A stretch of DNA of 64,000 nucleotides from G963665595 sp963665595 (lineage in GTDB: Bacteria; Actinomycetota; Coriobacteriia; Coriobacteriales; CADBOM01): NCBI GenBank assembly GCA_963665595.2, contig CAXXJK010000005.1:124001-188000 (forward strand). Reading direction: 5' to 3'. Below are positions 18,452 to 27,159 of this stretch, piece after piece. A model generated the notes under the pieces. The model had not been told where the DNA came from. It ran no database searches and worked only from the letters and a program-made list of their open reading frames with translations. How positions within the stretch are numbered: position 1 is the first letter of the stretch; each line of letters starts with the position of its first letter. A program made the position numbers and the translations under genes.

Positions 18452-18796
18452 TTATAGGCAATAGCGCACATAGCTGGGTACTTCAAGGCCATTGGCATCA
18501 AGTGTCTCATGATGAGTCAGAAGCTTTTTTGTCACTCCATCAGCAATGACATGGCCATCATTCATGATGATAGTACGGGGGCATAACTCCCAAGCCAGAT
18601 CCATATCATGAGTTGCAATAAGCATGGTCTGAGAAAGACCTTGCAGCAGATGTATCATTTCACGGCGAGCGCGCGGATCAAGATTGCTGGAAGGTTCATC
18701 GAGAATAAGCATCTGCGCATCCAACGAAAGAACGGTCGCTAGTGCCACTCGTTTCTTCTGTCCAAATGAGAGATGAGGAGCAGCCCGATTCTCCAG
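18452..18796 (-). pseudogene. Remnant of a CbiO/EcfA-type ABC transporter ATPase
   Basis: Only the C-terminal half of an ABC ATPase remains: a PHLSFGQKKR signature loop, Walker B MLILDEPSSNLDP, and the H-loop IATHDMDLAWELC, ending after about 115 codons. An in-frame TAA at 18797-18799 precedes it, and no Walker A or Q-loop is found before the flavodoxin gene. The QKKRVALA and D-loop features resemble the cobalt/nickel or ECF vitamin transporter ATPases. No matching permease or substrate-binding gene is nearby. It is most likely a decayed gene left by deletion. Confidence 0.85.
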
Positions 18797-18857
18797 TTAG
18801 AAGATAGCGGATAGTCTGGTGATCGTAAAAGATTACCGAGGGTGTTGCGGTACAATT

Positions 18858-18871
18858 ATGCTATATAGCAT
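18858..18871. promoter_or_regulatory. Perfect 14-bp palindrome upstream of the flavodoxin-like gene
   Basis: ATGCTATATAGCAT is an exact palindrome 60 bases before the start at 18932, near a possible -10 box (TACAAT, 18851-18856). It could be an operator for a dimeric repressor. No regulator gene lies beside it. Confidence 0.35.
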
Positions 18872-18931
18872 GTGCGTTTCGGACTCTTGTGACCAAACAC
18901 AGCAGATCTTGAATTTGAAAGGAAACAGACC

Positions 18932-19555
18932 ATGAAAGTTCTTATGTTCAACGGCAGTCCTCATGCGAAAGGAAACACCGCTGTTGCTTTGGAGGAGATC
19001 AAGAATACTCTTGAGGCGCAGGGGGTTGAAACTGAAATAATCCAGATTGGTGGCAAATCGATACAGGGATGCATAGGTTGTGGCAAGTGTGCTGAGAATG
19101 GGCATCGCTGCGTGTTTGATGATATTGTCAATGTCTGTCTTGATAAGGTGGAGACCTCCGATGGTTTCATCTTTGCCTCACCGGTTTATTATGCTTCGCC
19201 TAATGGCACTATGCTTGCGTTCATGGACCGTCTTTTCTATGCGGGGTCTCAGTATTTTGCTTATAAACCAGGGGCAAGCGTTGCGGTCGCGCGGCGCGGC
19301 GGCACTTCGACTACTTACGATGTGCTCAACAAGTACATAGGTATCTCGAATATGTTGATGGTTCCCGCTAACTACTGGAACAATGTTCATGGTGCGGCAC
19401 CCGGAGAGGCGAGCCAGGATATCGAAGGTTTGCAGACGATGCGTGTCATTGCCACGAATATGGCCTGGTTACTTGCGCTTATCGAGAATGGCATCGACCA
19501 TGGTCTGCCTCATCCTACGCCTGAGTTGAAGGCAAAATTCAATTTCATACGCTAA
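18932..19555 (+). CDS. Flavodoxin-like NAD(P)H-dependent FMN reductase / iron-sulfur flavoprotein family
   Basis: 207 residues. The N-terminus MKVLMFNGSPHAKGNTA is the FMN phosphate-binding loop of the flavodoxin-like reductases. CIGCGKCAENGHRC (about 47-60) resembles the compact cysteine motif of Fe-S flavoproteins, and SPVYYASPNGTM is the second flavin loop. The family reduces quinones, metals or other electron acceptors, or shuttles electrons; the actual substrate is unknown. ATG follows GAAAGGAAACAGACC. It stands alone between a pseudogene and an MFS gene. Confidence 0.88.
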   Translation: MKVLMFNGSPHAKGNTAVALEEIKNTLEAQGVETEIIQIGGKSIQGCIGCGKCAENGHRCVFDDIVNVCLDKVETSDGFIFASPVYYASPNGTMLAFMDRLFYAGSQYFAYKPGASVAVARRGGTSTTYDVLNKYIGISNMLMVPANYWNNVHGAAPGEASQDIEGLQTMRVIATNMAWLLALIENGIDHGLPHPTPELKAKFNFIR

Positions 19556-19684
19556 GTGATTGTCACGTCTCAGAGGCGTGCCGTACCTTTTGAACAGGGT
19601 AGGACTATGCGGTTTTGTCGCTCCGGTTTCGTCGCAGTAGTAAACGTGTAATAATTTGAAGCTCGAGACTGGAAAGAATCTGTG

Positions 19685-20890
19685 ATGGAGTCATTGAATA
19701 CATCTGGACCTGCAAATAGTTCTCGTCCGAAACTCTGGACTAGAGATTTCATCGGCGGGACGCTTGTTAATTTCTTTTTGATGGTCAACTATTTTTCTCT
19801 TATGGTTGTGGTTACCGACTACGCGATGTCTACGTTTTCAGCATCTGCAAGCATGGGGGGATTTGTCGCAAGTGTGTTTATCGTCAGCGCCTTGGCAGCC
19901 CGTCTTGCAAGTGGTGGACTCATCGAACGTATCGGACGCAAGCGATTGTTGCTAGCGGGTGCCGCATTGGAAGTTTTATTCTCCTGCTCATACTTCTGGA
20001 CCGATGGAATCGTTTCTCTTCTTATCGTACGTATTCTGCACGGATTCTGTTATGGTATGTGCTCGACGGCTATAGGGACCATTGTTACTTCTCTTGTACC
20101 AAAAGATCGTAAGGGAGAGGGCATTGGGTATTATATGTTGAGTGTAACGCTTGGCGCTGCCATTGGCCCTTTTATTGGTATTACCCTTATGCAAACTATG
20201 GGGTTCGTTTCAATTTTTGTGGTCTCGGCAATTACTGCCGTGCTCTGTCTGGCCTGCGCAATTGTTCTTAAGGTACCTGAAATTGAAAAGACGAATGATG
20301 CGAGTGCACACCATACATTTTTCTTGAGAAGTCTTCTTGAGGTCCGGGTAGTACCCATCAGCGTAGTAGCTGCTCTCATTTATCTGGGGTATTCCAGTAT
20401 CCTTACGTTTCTGAAGCCTTTTGCTGATGAAGTTGGCCTACAGATTGCCGCTAGCGTATTTTTCGTTGTCTATGCTGCGGCAATGTTTGTCACGCGCCCG
20501 CTTACCGGCAAACTGTATGATCGATTTGGCCAACGCTTTGCCATGATCCCCGCATTTATTTCTTTCATGATTGGCATGATGATGCTGGGCCTGTCACAGA
20601 ACAGTTTTATGATGCTTACATCAGCTGCGTTTCTGGGCTTTGGTGTGGGCACCATACAAGCATGTGGGCTCACCATTGCGGTACAGAAAGTTTCTCGAAA
20701 CCAGATAGGTCTCGCAAACTCTACGTTCTACATATTTCTTGATTTAGGTGTCGGATTAGGACCAACCCTTCTGGGCTTGCTTGTTCCTGAGGTTGGTTAT
20801 GCGGGACTTTTTATTACTATGGTTGTTCTTGCCGCATGTGCGCTCATATTCTATCTTTTCATTTCGCGCAAGACCTCAGAATACATTTGA
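19685..20890 (+). CDS. MFS transporter
   Basis: 401 residues, 12 predicted membrane helices. The loop 2-3 motif of the major facilitator superfamily is seen as GGLIERIGRKRLL, with a related LYDRFGQRFAM in the second half. Such proteins are drug or metabolite exporters; the substrate is not evident. I choose ATG 19685 after GGAAAG; the GTG three bases earlier is equally possible. Confidence 0.9.
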   Translation: MESLNTSGPANSSRPKLWTRDFIGGTLVNFFLMVNYFSLMVVVTDYAMSTFSASASMGGFVASVFIVSALAARLASGGLIERIGRKRLLLAGAALEVLFSCSYFWTDGIVSLLIVRILHGFCYGMCSTAIGTIVTSLVPKDRKGEGIGYYMLSVTLGAAIGPFIGITLMQTMGFVSIFVVSAITAVLCLACAIVLKVPEIEKTNDASAHHTFFLRSLLEVRVVPISVVAALIYLGYSSILTFLKPFADEVGLQIAASVFFVVYAAAMFVTRPLTGKLYDRFGQRFAMIPAFISFMIGMMMLGLSQNSFMMLTSAAFLGFGVGTIQACGLTIAVQKVSRNQIGLANSTFYIFLDLGVGLGPTLLGLLVPEVGYAGLFITMVVLAACALIFYLFISRKTSEYI

Positions 20891-20987
20891 TGCGCTCAGC
20901 GAGTGCCAATGGTGCAAGAAAATATTGCATAGAGATGCGCATATGTTTGCAATAGATTGATGGGTATATCATCGAACAGGAGTAGCT

Positions 20988-21662
20988 ATGACCGATGTAG
21001 TTGCACATACCAAAGATGGCCAATCCGATGTGGACTGGCTGCGTCGCTTTGCTCTTTATGAACTATTGGTTCTTTCATTCAGCAACCCGACGCAACGCTT
21101 TGCTCAAGCCATCGCTTCCGGAGAATATGCTCATGCATTGCTTGAACTTTTAAGCTTGAATGGATGTGCTGAGAAAGTGGCCGCAAGTCTAGTCCGCGCA
21201 GCGGACGAGCGCGACCCGTTAACGCCCATGCGTGCAGGCTATGAAAGAAAAACCGCCGAAGAGATTATGCAATATGTCAACACGGAATACCTGCGCCTGT
21301 TTATAGGTGCTCCCCACCCACTGATTGCTCCGTATCCAGTGGTAGAGGCAGCTGAGGAGAGCGGAAACCCACGCTCAGAGGAAGATATCGTAAGCTTCTA
21401 TGAACGGTATGATTTTGCGTGGCAAGAAGTTAATGAAGAGCCTAATCATATTGCAACAGAACTTGCTTTTCTTACCTATCTCGCGGGAGTGCAGGCGGGC
21501 GTCGTTGAAAAAGATGTCAAAGATGCAGATACTGCTCACGACCAGTTTCTTTCTGATTATTTTGATAGAGAGACGCAAGAGTTTGCTCGAGAGATCATGC
21601 GCCTGACCCAAGAACCGGTATATCGTATGGCTGCCGCAGTTTTGACTGCCTTAGTCAAGTAA
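20988..21662 (+). CDS. TorD/DmsD-family molybdoenzyme maturation chaperone
   Basis: 224 residues, all-helical in character. The family motifs are EYLRLFIGAPHPLIAPYPVV (about 99-118) and EEPNHIATELAFLTYLAG (about 146-163). TorD-like proteins bind the twin-arginine leader and help insert the molybdenum cofactor into DMSO/TMAO-type reductases. No such reductase is in this window, so its client is elsewhere. The gene stands alone and converges on ispE with a 12-base gap. Confidence 0.88.
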   Translation: MTDVVAHTKDGQSDVDWLRRFALYELLVLSFSNPTQRFAQAIASGEYAHALLELLSLNGCAEKVAASLVRAADERDPLTPMRAGYERKTAEEIMQYVNTEYLRLFIGAPHPLIAPYPVVEAAEESGNPRSEEDIVSFYERYDFAWQEVNEEPNHIATELAFLTYLAGVQAGVVEKDVKDADTAHDQFLSDYFDRETQEFAREIMRLTQEPVYRMAAAVLTALVK

Positions 21663-21674
21663 TACCCGATGCGA

Positions 21675-22616
21675 TTATTCGATGAAGTGTGCCCCGGTAG
21701 TGGTATTCACCGCCATGGTGGCCCACTGTCCTTTTGATCGCAGGACCTTAACGAGATGCTCGCCTTCTGCTTTGTTGGGGCAGAGGGTAAATAGTGCTGA
21801 ACCTGACCCAGAAAGCATCGGCTTCGTCCATGTACTATAAGCGGTCATGGTGTCGAATAGTTCTGTAAGGGCAGGTTCCACAATGCAGGCAGCATGTGTG
21901 AGATTATTAAACAGGTTTGACGCGACGTGGTGGTATGCGGCGGCTGTTGTTGTTTGGCACTTGTCGTTTACACAGCTTTCCAAAGCTCCAATAAGGGGCT
22001 CGGGGGTATCGTAAGCCGGCTCTTGTTCGTCAAATGTTTGATAGACGGCGTGTGTAGGAATGCCAAAATAGGGCTTAGCAATCACAATATCAAGTTCAGG
22101 TGCTGGTATACATCTCACGAGGCGATCTCCAAAGTGGTCAAAAAGTGCGCATCCTCCCGTGAGAAAGAAATTGATGTCGCTGCCTAGCATTTGGGCAACA
22201 CGTTGAATAGGCTCGCCTTCGATGTCGAGATTCCAGAGCTTTGCTAGCACGAGCAGCATGGCGGCGCAGTCTGAAGAACCTCCCCCCAATCCTGCCTGAA
22301 CAGGAATATTTTTAGTGAGCCTTATAGTGAAATGCTCAACAAGTGGGCGACCAAGGATATCTGCAAGAGCATAGATGGCGCGATAGATAAGGTTATCTTC
22401 TGCAGGAAGAGAAATGGCGGTGATGCCGTGTGCAAATGTCGTTTCAATAGTTACGCCTGGAATGATTGCCTGCGGTCGGACGATCACCTCAAGTTCGTCA
22501 TAGAGTGACACAGTGGTAAAGACTGAAGTCAACAGATGGCGTGCGTCTTCACGCTCTTTCATAACGCAGAGAAAGAGATTGATTTTAGCGGGAGCTTTCA
22601 GTCGATAATGGCTCAC
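21675..22616 (-). CDS. ispE: 4-diphosphocytidyl-2-C-methyl-D-erythritol kinase
   Basis: 313 residues, a GHMP kinase. It phosphorylates CDP-methylerythritol in the non-mevalonate isoprenoid pathway. The PAKINLFL motif (9-16) holds the catalytic Lys region, and PVQAGLGGGSSDCAAML (about 105-121) is the ATP-binding glycine loop with its Asp. The C-terminal LSGSGSALFTLC motif is also present. It follows tadA on the minus strand after 13 bases, so the two are probably co-transcribed. Confidence 0.95.
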   Translation of the reverse strand: MSHYRLKAPAKINLFLCVMKEREDARHLLTSVFTTVSLYDELEVIVRPQAIIPGVTIETTFAHGITAISLPAEDNLIYRAIYALADILGRPLVEHFTIRLTKNIPVQAGLGGGSSDCAAMLLVLAKLWNLDIEGEPIQRVAQMLGSDINFFLTGGCALFDHFGDRLVRCIPAPELDIVIAKPYFGIPTHAVYQTFDEQEPAYDTPEPLIGALESCVNDKCQTTTAAAYHHVASNLFNNLTHAACIVEPALTELFDTMTAYSTWTKPMLSGSGSALFTLCPNKAEGEHLVKVLRSKGQWATMAVNTTTGAHFIE

Positions 22617-22629
22617 GAGGTTTCTTCTT

Positions 22630-23196
22630 TCAAAAGTCGGTTTCAGAAACTGACTGTAGGGGTGTTATCTTTTTCATATCTCGCTGCTTATCGCGTAATT
22701 CGGCGAAGAAGGTCTGCAAAAGCTCAGCGCACGGTTTCTTGCATACACCGGCAGTTACCTCAAATGTATGATTAAGACGTTGATCGGCGTTCACTGTGTA
22801 CAGAGAGCCAAGAGCGCCTGCTTTCGGGTCAGCGGCACCGTACACGCAGCGTGCAATACGGGCCTGATGCATGAGGCCTGCGCACATGATGCACGGCTCA
22901 AGGGTGACATAGACGGTGCAGTCTGAGAGGCGCCAGCGATCAAGCACTCGGGATGCTTCTGTGAGTGCGATGTGCTCAGCGTGCGCAGTGGGCGATCGAT
23001 CAGTTTCCCGACGGTTGTATCCTGTTGCTATTATTTTGTTTTCGTAGACAACAACAGCTCCAATAGGGACTTCTCTGATATCTCGTGCATGACGTGCCTG
23101 TTCAAGGGCATACTTCATAAAATGAGCATCAATCAAGTACGAAAGGCCATCCCAGTTTGCAGAAGTCGCGTTGTGTGTGTGATACCTGTTATCCAT
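22630..23196 (-). CDS. tadA: tRNA-specific adenosine deaminase
   Basis: 188 residues. It deaminates A34 of tRNA-Arg to inosine. The zinc site is complete: HAEHIAL (His72, Glu74) and PCIMC (Cys102, Cys105). The VPIGAVVV and GYNRRE motifs are typical of TadA. The first 26 residues are an extension before the usual start, and a Met at residue 27 (23118) is a possible alternative, but neither start has a clear ribosome site. The gene is divergent from tRNA-Ser at 23263. Confidence 0.94.
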   Translation of the reverse strand: MDNRYHTHNATSANWDGLSYLIDAHFMKYALEQARHARDIREVPIGAVVVYENKIIATGYNRRETDRSPTAHAEHIALTEASRVLDRWRLSDCTVYVTLEPCIMCAGLMHQARIARCVYGAADPKAGALGSLYTVNADQRLNHTFEVTAGVCKKPCAELLQTFFAELRDKQRDMKKITPLQSVSETDF

Positions 23197-23262
23197 ACTT
23201 TCAATTGTACGGCATTATGGTATCCTTCCAAGTGCGCTTTTTGTAAGCCACATCTCATATGC

Positions 23263-23352
23263 GGAGGAGTGGCCGAGTGGCTTAAGGCGGCAGTCTTGAA
23301 AACTGTTGAGCGTTTACGCGTTCCGTGGGTTCAAATCCTACCTCCTCCGCCA
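23263..23352 (+). tRNA. tRNA-Ser (anticodon UGA), CCA encoded
   Basis: A 90-base class II tRNA. The acceptor stem GGAGGAG pairs with CTCCTCC, followed by G and an encoded CCA. The anticodon loop CTTGAAA (23295-23301) gives TGA at 23297-23299. A long variable arm (GAGCG...CGCGTTC) and the T loop GGTTCAAATCC identify a serine tRNA. Confidence 0.97.
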
Positions 23353-23408
23353 GCATGTCTTGAGGTCTCGCGAAAGTGAGGCCTTTTTGAAACCACACAG
23401 GAGAAACC

Positions 23409-24701
23409 ATGACGACCTATGCGACTATGACCATCGACGAACTCGAATCGCTTCGTATTGCGCTCTACCAAGAGTACGATGCGTTTGTTGCAAAGGGTCT
23501 CTCTCTCAACATGGCGCGCGGTAAGCCGAGCGTTGCACAACTTGAACTTGCACGTCCGATGCTTGATGTGGTCAATGCGCAGACGGATGTTTCGGCCTAT
23601 ACGGCTGTTGATGTGTTCAACTACGGTGCTCTTGATGGCATTCCAGAAGCCAAACAGCTTATGGCTTCAATCATGGAAGTGCCGTCAGAGGATGTCATCG
23701 TTATGGGCAATTCCAGCCTCAATATCATGTATGACACTATCGCGCGTGCCATGACCCACGGAATTCTTGGGTCAACTCCTTGGAGCAAGTTGGAGGCGGT
23801 CAAGTTTCTCTGTCCGATTCCGGGATATGATCGTCACTTTGCCATCTGTGAACATTTTGGTATTGAGATGATCAACGTGCCGATGCATGACGATGGTCCT
23901 GATATGGATATGATCGAGCGATTGGTTGCAGCAGACGATTCGATAAAGGGTATTTGGTGTGTACCCAAGTATGCAAACCCTACGGGCATATGTTACTCAG
24001 ATGACGTGATTATGCGCATGGGGGCACTGACTCCGGCGGCTTCAGACTTTCGTATTTTTTGGGATAATGCCTACGCGGTGCATCATCTCGACTCCGCACA
24101 TCCTGTTGCGGTCATGTCTATCAGAGAGGCATGTAAGGCGGCGGGTCATGAGGATCTTTGGTATATGTTTGCCTCAACGTCAAAGGTTAGTTTTGCGGGT
24201 GGAGGGATTGCCGTAGTTGCCTCATCGGCAGCAAATATTGCTGACATAAAGAAGAACATGTTTTTTCAGACGATCGGTCACGATAAGATAAATCAGTTAC
24301 GCCATGTGGTCTTCTTCAAAAACCTTGATGGTATCAATGCACATATGACAGCTCACGCGGCAATTCTTGCTCCGAAGTTTGAAATTGTGCTTGAGATTTT
24401 TGAGAATAACCTCGCTTCCGCGGGTATCGGCGAGTGGACTAGCCCCCGGGGTGGTTACTTCATTTCCTTTGATGGCATGCCGGGAACGGCTAAGCGGATA
24501 GTATCTTTGGCAAAAGCGGCGGGTGTCACCCTTACCGGCGCTGGTGCGACATATCCTTATGGAGAGGATCCGGAAGATCGCAATATTCGTATTGCTCCGA
24601 GCTACCCGCCTCTTGACGAATTGGCTCAAGCGTGTGAACTGTTCACGCTCTGTGTCAAGATCGCAAGTGTTGAAAAATTGTTGACCTCACACTCAGAATA
24701 A
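23409..24701 (+). CDS. Class I/II aminotransferase, subgroup Ic (probable aspartate aminotransferase)
   Basis: 430 residues, PLP-dependent. The N-terminal SLNMARGKPSVAQLELARPM, the FNYGALDGIPEAKQLM segment and the PKYANPTGICYSDD motif match the Aminotran_MocR (PF12897) type of aspartate aminotransferase known from corynebacteria and other actinobacteria. The PLP lysine is Lys259 in STSKVSFAGGG. It likely converts aspartate and 2-oxoglutarate to oxaloacetate and glutamate; substrate choice is inferred from the family. ATG follows CACAGGAGAAACC. It sits just after tRNA-Ser. Confidence 0.87.
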   Translation: MTTYATMTIDELESLRIALYQEYDAFVAKGLSLNMARGKPSVAQLELARPMLDVVNAQTDVSAYTAVDVFNYGALDGIPEAKQLMASIMEVPSEDVIVMGNSSLNIMYDTIARAMTHGILGSTPWSKLEAVKFLCPIPGYDRHFAICEHFGIEMINVPMHDDGPDMDMIERLVAADDSIKGIWCVPKYANPTGICYSDDVIMRMGALTPAASDFRIFWDNAYAVHHLDSAHPVAVMSIREACKAAGHEDLWYMFASTSKVSFAGGGIAVVASSAANIADIKKNMFFQTIGHDKINQLRHVVFFKNLDGINAHMTAHAAILAPKFEIVLEIFENNLASAGIGEWTSPRGGYFISFDGMPGTAKRIVSLAKAAGVTLTGAGATYPYGEDPEDRNIRIAPSYPPLDELAQACELFTLCVKIASVEKLLTSHSE

Positions 24702-24723
24702 TTCAAACAACGGAGGTAACACG

Positions 24724-25116
24724 ATGATTAAGGCGCTGCTTCGAATTTTTATAACCGGTATTGCGGTCTGGTGTTGCGTTCAATGGTTGCCTGGTTTTGG
24801 CTGGCAAGGCACGACGGGCAACGAGTTCCTCAATCTGGCCATCATTTCGGTCATCATGGGGCTTCTCAACCTTGTCGTAAAGCCTATCATCCAGGTACTC
24901 TCGCTGCCAATCACCTGTCTGACTCTTGGCCTGTTCTGCATCATCATTAATACCATTATGCTGTATCTGAGCTCATGGTTGTCGCACTCGCTCTTTGGCG
25001 TGGGGCTTTCGATCCCAGACTTTGGCACCGCCATAGTGGCCGCTCTTATCATTTCATTGGTTTCCGTAGTGCTGCAGGGTCTTCTCAGGGTGAATAGCAG
25101 CAGCACTACTTCTTAG
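24724..25116 (+). CDS. Small four-helix membrane protein of the PF04020 (phage holin IV-like / YvlD) family
   Basis: 130 residues, four hydrophobic helices. NLAIISVIMGLLNLVVKP and the LPITCLTLGLFCIIINTIML segment are typical. Despite the holin name, members are usual chromosomal genes of unknown function, and nothing here suggests a prophage. The gene starts 22 bases after the aminotransferase stop behind GGAGG. Confidence 0.82.
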   Translation: MIKALLRIFITGIAVWCCVQWLPGFGWQGTTGNEFLNLAIISVIMGLLNLVVKPIIQVLSLPITCLTLGLFCIIINTIMLYLSSWLSHSLFGVGLSIPDFGTAIVAALIISLVSVVLQGLLRVNSSSTTS

Positions 25117-25144
25117 ACCAGTGAAATCTTAATGAGACGTGGGG

Positions 25145-26068
25145 TTAGTTAAGGAAGTCGTCGAGTATTTCCTCCTCGGCTTCCTCCTCAGAGAGTCCAA
25201 GAGTCATAAGCTTGGTGATCTGTTCTCCCGCAATCTTTCCAATGGCTGCCTCATGTATAAGCTGAGCATCGTTGCAGCGCGCTTCGATACCAGGGATTGC
25301 CTTTACTGTGGCACTTCCCATTATGATGGCGTCGCACTGCACGTGTCCACGGCACTCGGCATCGCCGATGACCAGCGGGTTAAATACCTGAGAGGAATTA
25401 TCTTGGGCTACCGAACGTGAGATAACCTGTACGGAGGATCCATCACCCTCAAGCTCAATTTTCATGTTCGAAACGGCGCTCTGATTATCATGAGTCAGAA
25501 GTTTTTCTGTCAGTATAAGATGAGCATTCTTGGCAAGATCACACTCCGTGTCTCGGACGGTTGAAGAAACTCCGCGTAGTTGCGTGAGTTCCATTTCGCA
25601 GTGAGACCCTTCCTCCATATGGACGATTGTGGTGGGATTAAGCACTCGTTCGCCAGAGCCCTCACCCTCCCCGTAGTGTTTTTCAACATACTTGCAGCGC
25701 GAGTTTTTGCCACAATAAAACGTGTGAATGCCGTCGTGCTCAGATTTTTCACTACCGGCGTTATGAATTCCACAGCCAGCAACAATAAGCACATCGGCAT
25801 CTTCACCAATGTAGAAACTATTATAGACAACATCAGTCACACCAGCGGCGGTCAGAAGAACCGGGATATGAACGGTCTCACCTTTAGTCCCGGGTTTGAT
25901 ACGTATGTCGATCCCCGGATTATCGGTTTTCGTTGATATCTCTATGTTTGCTGAACTTTCACGTTTTACCAGTTGCCCATCTTTGCGGATATTATAGGCA
26001 CCCTTCGGCATGCCATGAAGATCGGCAATCTGCTCAAGGAGTTTTGCATCTATATCATTTAAGTCCAT
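25145..26068 (-). CDS. sufB: SufB/SufD-like Fe-S cluster scaffold (short form)
   Basis: 307 residues, much shorter than classical SufB. The beta-helix core shows regular strands, and the C-terminal segment ARCNDAQLIHEAAIGKIAGEQ carries a Cys and a His where SufB and SufD have their cluster-assembly residues. SufBC2D complexes build Fe-S clusters using ATP; here one SufB/D-like protein would form a simpler B2C2 complex with the adjacent SufC. This resembles the SUF-like minimal system (SmsCB) described for anaerobes and archaea. ATG 26068 is preceded by AAGGAGGA. It follows sufC after 12 bases. Confidence 0.87.
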   Translation of the reverse strand: MDLNDIDAKLLEQIADLHGMPKGAYNIRKDGQLVKRESSANIEISTKTDNPGIDIRIKPGTKGETVHIPVLLTAAGVTDVVYNSFYIGEDADVLIVAGCGIHNAGSEKSEHDGIHTFYCGKNSRCKYVEKHYGEGEGSGERVLNPTTIVHMEEGSHCEMELTQLRGVSSTVRDTECDLAKNAHLILTEKLLTHDNQSAVSNMKIELEGDGSSVQVISRSVAQDNSSQVFNPLVIGDAECRGHVQCDAIIMGSATVKAIPGIEARCNDAQLIHEAAIGKIAGEQITKLMTLGLSEEEAEEEILDDFLN

Positions 26069-26080
26069 GGTAATTCCTCC

Positions 26081-26860
26081 TTAGAGCAGTCCGGCGGCCT
26101 GTTTGGCTTGCTCTTCCAATTGATATGTTTTGGTGCAATCAGGATTAATGCTTGAAAAGAAGCCGAGTTCAGGGGCTACCTCATCCCGTGTCCCTATCTT
26201 TTCGATTACACCGTCACGTATGAGAACAATGTCATCGGCCAATTCGATAATTCGTTCTTGATGACTGATGATGACGATCGAATGCCCATCGTGCGCTTCA
26301 TGTATAGTGCGAAATGTCTCAGTGAGGCGATCAAAACTCCAAAGGTCGATGCCAGCTTCAGGCTCATCATATAGGGCAAGCTTCGGATCGCGTGCTAAAA
26401 GAGTGGCAATCTCTATACGTTTGAGCTCTCCGCCAGAAAGTGATTTGTCTACTTCTCGATTAAGATAATCTTTCGAGCATAGGCCTACCTTTGAAAGATA
26501 GGTATTGCATTCGAGGCAGGAACCTTTCTGCTTTGCCGAGATAGCCAGAAGCTTCTTGACGGTCATGCCCTTGAAACGAGCGGGCTGCTGAAAGGCAAAG
26601 CCAATTCCCATGCGAGCGCGCTCGTTGATGGGAAGATGAGTGATATCGACACCATCAAAGATAATCTGGCCACCGGTGGGCTTTTCTACGCCCATGATGA
26701 GCTTGGCAAGCGTCGACTTTCCTCCACCGTTTGGTCCGGTGATGACAGTAAACTTGTCATCTTCAATAGTCAGAGATATTCCCTTGATGATATCGACCAT
26801 GGTGCCCGCTCGGTCACCGGTTCCCTCTACTGAAAATGTAAGGTTTTTGAGTTCAAGCAT
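26081..26860 (-). CDS. sufC: Fe-S cluster assembly ATPase SufC
   Basis: 259 residues, ABC ATPase. Walker A is GPNGGGKST, the signature is KSLSGGELKRIEIATLL, and Walker B is LALYDEPEAGIDLWS, a SufC-like form. It powers the SufB-like scaffold encoded directly downstream. A CLECNTYLSKVGLC segment (about 127-140) adds Cys residues not usual in SufC. I choose ATG 26860 (MLELKNLTF), nine bases after GAGG; two earlier in-frame Met codons lack spacing. A good promoter lies upstream at 26950-26978. Confidence 0.92.
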   Translation of the reverse strand: MLELKNLTFSVEGTGDRAGTMVDIIKGISLTIEDDKFTVITGPNGGGKSTLAKLIMGVEKPTGGQIIFDGVDITHLPINERARMGIGFAFQQPARFKGMTVKKLLAISAKQKGSCLECNTYLSKVGLCSKDYLNREVDKSLSGGELKRIEIATLLARDPKLALYDEPEAGIDLWSFDRLTETFRTIHEAHDGHSIVIISHQERIIELADDIVLIRDGVIEKIGTRDEVAPELGFFSSINPDCTKTYQLEEQAKQAAGLL

Positions 26861-26949
26861 TTCAAGCATCCTCGATTCAAGCGATCGGTTCATGTGGCGA
26901 GGCCGACCAAAGTTAACCCTGTCTAATACTTCCGATTATTTCTCATGAT

Positions 26950-26978
26950 ACTATAATTCTCCTGTTAAAAAAGGGCAA
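26950..26978 (-). promoter_or_regulatory. Probable sufCB promoter
   Basis: Read on the minus strand, TTGCCC (-35) and TATAGT (-10) are separated by 17 bases, about 90 bases before the sufC start. Both boxes are close to the sigma-70 consensus. Confidence 0.55.
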
Positions 26979-27159
26979 TTGTTGCAAGAGTAGAAACTAC
27001 CCATGTAATGGGGTCTTTTTACGGTAGACAGCTATACGAAGAGCTCTTGTGTCGCGCACAACCCTAGCCTTATACTTGCCCAGTATGCACATCGTTTTGT
27101 CAGAGGCTTTTGATAGAAATGTCATGGTGGAAGAGAGCCACAGCGTGAGAGAACAGAGT

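Noticed and set aside
24724..25116. A phage holin-like gene as a sign of a prophage
   Set aside because: The PF04020 family is mostly chromosomal, and no other phage gene lies nearby.
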